Shown here piece by piece: positions 60,173-64,000 of a stretch of 64,000 bases of DNA. The stretch is from Rhizophagus clarus (taxonomy: Eukaryota > Glomeromycota > Glomeromycetes > Glomerales > Glomeraceae). Numbering within the stretch: the first letter of the stretch is position 1; every line of letters starts with the position of its first letter. Below the pieces are notes generated by a model, which did no database searches, was not told the origin of the DNA, and was given only the letters and a program-made list of their open reading frames with translations. The stretch is taken from positions 124,001-188,000 of the forward strand of contig BLAL01000238.1 in the NCBI GenBank assembly GCA_015698045.1, read 5' to 3'. Made by a program: the position numbers and the translations under genes.

Positions 60173-60823
60173 GTCTAGACTAAGGATGGTGCCGCAAATA
60201 AGCAATTGCGGAATAATTGCAATTTACGGTATTGCGGAACATTGCGGATTTTTAAACCTAAATATCCGCAATTCCGCAATCCGCAATTGTCCGCAATTCC
60301 GCAAATATTCCGCAATTCCGCAAAGTACCGCAATTCAATTGCGGAATAATTGCGGAATTGCGGCACATTTGCGGAATTGCGATACATTTGCGGAATTGCA
60401 ATTTCGCTAAAGCAATCCAAAAAAACGTTGTGAAACGTTTTTTTTAATTAAATATACTTTGAAAAAACGTTTCGCAACGTTTTTTCTTTAAATTAATTAA
60501 AAAACGTTGCGAAACGTTTTTTTTTAATTAAATATACTTTGAAAAAACGTTTCGCAACATTTTTTCTTTAAATTAATTAAAAAAATGTTGCGAAACGTTT
60601 TTTATTAATTAAAATACTTTGAAAAAACGTTTCGCAACATTTTTTCGTTAAATTAATTAAAAAAAACGTTGCATAAACGTTTTTTTTATTAAATCGGTTC
60701 GGTAAACTGCCAAAACCAATCAGGTGAATTGCGGAATTGCAGTTCACTAACCGCAATTCAACTCCAAAATCCGCAATATTGCGGATTTGATAAATCAATT
60801 GCGGCACCATCCTTAGTCTAGAC
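60173..60823. mobile_element. hAT-type MITE, copy 2 (635 bp, 8-bp target duplication)
   Basis: The element (60181-60815) starts TAAGGATGGTGCCGC and ends GCGGCACCATCCTTA, with GTCTAGAC on both sides (60173-60180, 60816-60823). It is almost base-for-base the same as copy 1 at 33299 (length 635 versus 634; differences are scattered single bases), so both moved recently. The open stretches inside (60171-60420 on both strands, 60577-60810) are repeats, not genes. Confidence 0.93.
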
Positions 60824-61710
60824 CCAATAGCTAAATTATTAGTTACTAATATGTTGTCTAATATATATTAGATATCTGATATGTATAAATTTATACATAA
60901 AATCAAAATAAAAATAACAAAATCAAAATAATCAAAAAATATAGCTAAAATACAAATTGATAGCTAAAATAATTTACAAAGTTGAAGCATTTATGAATTC
61001 AAAAGAATTAAGATCATAAACAAATAATAATATTTTTATTTAATTATCATTTTATTAGTTTAAAATAAAAAAAAATTGAAGATTTGTTATTAAAAAAATT
61101 CATTAGAGCTCTGAACAAAAAAAAATATTAGGTAAAATTTAATATATACTCCACCTTAACATACTATTACAATAATAATAGTTAAATATTAATTTAATAA
61201 AAATATTTAAATTATTAATTAAATTTACTATTTGATCATTTACTATTCAAAAAGATATCTTTTTAATATAAAAAAAAGATAAAAATAATTTTTAAGCCTA
61301 ACTACTTATATATATAAATATATAAACAATATTAAAAATAAACCTATTATTTAATATGATATGTTTCTTAACTTTTTACAATCATAACAATTTCCTAAAA
61401 AATTTATATATAAACATTAATGATAAAAATTATTGTTATAATTATGCAATCTCTTCCAAAATCTTATTCTAAATTACCTATATATTCTTTTTCTAGTATA
61501 TGTTCTTAGCCTTCTACCAAGGACTTTGCTTACTTCTAATAGAGACCTTTGAACAAAATTTCAAATTTGCTAATAATTTTACCAATCTTTTTTATCTTAT
61601 AATTTTATCTTATACTGTATATATAGTGACCTTTTAAAAATACATTAAATTTTACCTTGTATTTTTAGAGATTTAAATTTTTTTAATACTAAAGTAAAAT
61701 AGTTTAATAA
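60824..61710. other. AT-rich spacer
   Basis: A/T-rich with no gene or clear repeat apart from 'atatattagatat' words flanking the MITE. Confidence 0.4.
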
Positions 61711-64000
61711 TACAGTCGTACCTCTATATAGTCACCCCCTATATAAGCACACCCTCTATATAATCAATACAATTTTTGCGCCCAAATTTTTAATTAAGAA
61801 AACGACCTCTATATAGTCACAATATGATTATAGTTACAATCACATAAAATTCATGCGCCCAAACCCCCTTACTTGACCTCTATATAGTCATATCACGTGA
61901 TTTTATTATAAATATATATCGATCGTTGGGAATTTTTTTTTAAAAAAAACCGTTTCGTATTTATTGTAATGATAAATTTACCAATTTCTTCAACATTATT
62001 CTTCACTTTAACTATTAAATTATGATAAATTTACCAACTTTTTCAACTTTTATTTTCCAACCAACTTGTTGAGAGATCACCCGATAGTTGTTTAAATAAT
62101 GATCCATAAACACGTTCAAGAATTTTACTTTTTTTCTCAAGATGCCAGTTGTTCCAAGTGCAAAAAGAACGCGTACTGCAATAAGTGAGGACATAAAGCA
62201 ACAAATATGCGTGTATGCTACCAAACCTGAAAATAAAAATAAAACACAACAACAAGTCGCGGACTACTTTAACCAGCAAAACCCAGGCCTTCACATTGAC
62301 CGTTCAACAATCTCCAAGATTTTAGGAAAAAAAGCTAAGTGGCTTGCATTAGTCTCAACATCAGCCAGTAAAAAGACCTTTCGTCATAGAGAAGTTAAAT
62401 ATCCACAAGTTGAAAAAGCATTAGGATTATGGGTTGAAAATGCAAATGCTAATAATCTTCCAGTTTCAGAAATAATGATTAAAGAAAAAGCTTTTTATTT
62501 TGCACAGGAATTTAACATTCCACGCGAAAATATATTATTTTCAAATGGTTGGATAGAAAAATTTAAAAGACGCAATAATATTCGTTGCTATCGCTTATAT
62601 GGTGAGGCAAATAGCGCACCGTTAGAAACTCTTTTTGAGGAAAGAAGAAAATTGCAAATAATTTTGCAAGATTATATACTTGACAACATATTTAATGCAG
62701 ATGAAACTGGTCTCTTTTTTCGTATGGCACCTAATCAAACTCTTGCATCAGCTCCTACTCCAGGCACCAAACTGGTAATTTTTCAATTAGATTTCAAATT
62801 TCTCTATGGATTATTATTTAATTAAATTGTTTTTTAGGACAAGACTCGCATTACTGTTCTTTTAGCAACAAATGCTATTGGTACTCAAAAACTCAAACCA
62901 CTTGTAATTGGTTCTTCAAAGAACCCTAGATGTCTTCATCGAGTTAACAGAAATTCTCTTCCATGTACTTATCACGCCAATTCAAAAGCATGGATGCGAA
63001 ATGATATTTTTGGTGAATGGCTTGAGTATATGAATAATAAGTTTAGGGCACAAAATCGAAAAATTTTGTTACTTATTGACAACGCATCATCTCATTTTAA
63101 CCCTGATGAACATAATAATCAAATAACTGAACATACTAATGATAGCTTGAATTTATCACATGTTAGAGTACACTTTCTTTTCCCTAATACAACAGCTCAT
63201 TTACAACCTATGGATGCAGGCATCATCAAAAGTTTTAAGGCAATTTATAAACAACATTACATACGACATATTATTCATCAATTTGAAGCGAATGTGGATT
63301 TAAAAAGGTATTCAAATTATTCTAATTTTCATTTTTGCTTAAATATTACTTATTTTTAAATCAATACAGTAATAAAATTAATGTCAAAGAGGCTATGGAA
63401 TACGTTGCTCAAGCTTGGGATTCAGTGAAAGTAGAAACAATTGTTAATTGTTGGCAAAAAACTGGAATTTTACCAAATAATAGTGATGATGATAATGGTA
63501 TCCAACAAGCTTTAATCGCACAGGAAATGGCAAATCAAGAGGATCAGGGAGGTGTTGAACTCCTTTTACAACAGTTTTCATCTCTTGAAAATATTTCAGA
63601 TGAGTCTCTAGGAGAAATAAATCAATATTTAGAAATAATTGATTTGACAATTCCGACAGAACAGCCATTAACTGATGCTGAAATTATACAATTAATTTTG
63701 GAAGAAGAAAATGAAAATCCCGAAATAAATGATAATGATAAAGAAGAACATCTAGTAATATCGATGCAGAAAGGTTTTAATAGTCTTAAAACATGGGTGC
63801 AATATTTTGAAGAGCAGGAAAGTGAAGAATTTGACATGAAAGAAATAAAAATTTTTAGAAAATACATGGGAGTTATGCATCGTAAGCTTTTTGAAAGCAA
63901 AACACAGAAGAATATTACGAGTTTTTTTATCCCAGATAATATGTAAATGCAGGAAAACTTAGTGTGTTTTGTGTTAAATATAAATAAATTTTTACATTTA
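61711..64000 (+). mobile_element. Autonomous pogo/Tigger-type DNA transposon, 5' part (runs off the window)
   Basis: TA (61711-61712) is followed by CAGTCGTACCTCTATATAGT, the 5' inverted end, with further 'acctctatatagtca' subterminal copies at about 61800 and 61876. The transposase gene follows. The 3' inverted end is not within the window. The end sequence resembles those of MITEs at 35240 and 39208. Confidence 0.85.
62142..63946 (+). CDS. Pogo/Tigger-type transposase (CENP-B-like HTH plus DDE_1)
   Basis: Three exons join without shift: 62142-62774, 62838-63307 and 63370-63946, giving 559 residues. Introns are 63 and 62 bp (GTAATT...TTTTAG; GTATTC...TACAG). The N terminus holds a CENP-B/pogo helix-turn-helix pair (ISEDIKQQICVYA, HIDRSTISKILGKKAKWLA; then KALGLWVENANANNLPVSE and ILFSNGWIEKFKRRNNIRCY). 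The catalytic domain shows IFNADETGLFF (first Asp), KILLLIDNASSH (second Asp) and TAHLQPMDAGIIKSFKAIYK (third Asp), the DDD triad of the pogo family. An acidic C terminus follows (EEENENPEINDNDKEE). No stop or frameshift breaks it. It may still be active. The start is the first Met after the 5' inverted end. Confidence 0.92.

Noticed and set aside
62015..62294. Minus-strand open stretches overlapping the start of the pogo transposase
   Set aside because: They are antisense to the well-supported helix-turn-helix coding region.

Overview
The window looks like a chromosome segment of a very AT-rich fungus, most likely an arbuscular-mycorrhizal (Glomeromycotina, Rhizophagus-like) genome. The reasons are short introns (about 50-145 bp) with GTAAG-type donors and TACTAAC-like branch sites, fungal-type ubiquitin, TFIIF-alpha and homeodomain proteins, long A/T homopolymers, and dense decayed transposons between small islands of housekeeping genes. 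The species assignment is inference; no marker gene fixes it.

Layout. 1-2.2 kb and 5.6-7.3 kb hold two tandem arrays whose repeat unit looks like a micro-exon plus a complete intron, read on the minus strand. A decayed retroelement-like relic lies between them. 9.8-11.45 kb is a Tc1/mariner element with a broken transposase. 12.4-13.8 kb is a retroposed insertion with an 18-bp target duplication. 14.5-15.3 kb is a four-exon POP5 gene (RNase P/MRP subunit). 20.7-23.2 kb is a two-exon homeodomain regulator with a long leader region. 25.9-28.2 kb contains two adjacent retro-insertions with clear target duplications and a nested MITE. 29.3-31.3 kb has two more splice-unit arrays (plus strand). 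32.5-34.4 kb is a broken tyrosine-recombinase (Crypton-like) gene interrupted by a 634-bp hAT-type MITE. 34.7-40.05 kb has a SINE-like relic, two pogo-type MITEs and a 960-bp TTAA-flanked element with 30-bp perfect inverted ends. 40.7-41.2 kb is another splice-unit-like array.

43.8-57.8 kb is the main gene island: a TPR-SET-MYND protein (+), an alcohol-acetyltransferase-like protein (-), Sec61 gamma (+), the LYR protein ISD11 (-) divergent from ribosomal protein eS17 (+), and polyubiquitin (-) divergent from TFIIF alpha (+). The divergent pairs share short intergenic regions carrying CACGTG and TGACGTCA sites. Together these genes cover transcription, translation, Sec61-dependent secretion, Fe-S assembly and ubiquitin supply; there is no sign of an operon or a metabolic cluster.

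57.8-64 kb returns to repeats: a second, almost identical copy of the hAT MITE, and the 5' part of a pogo-type transposon with an apparently intact three-exon transposase running to the right edge. The most unusual signal is the recurrence of tandem arrays in which every unit carries a 3' splice site, a 20-50 nt exon-like core, a 5' splice site and, in several arrays, a near-perfect branch-point sequence.
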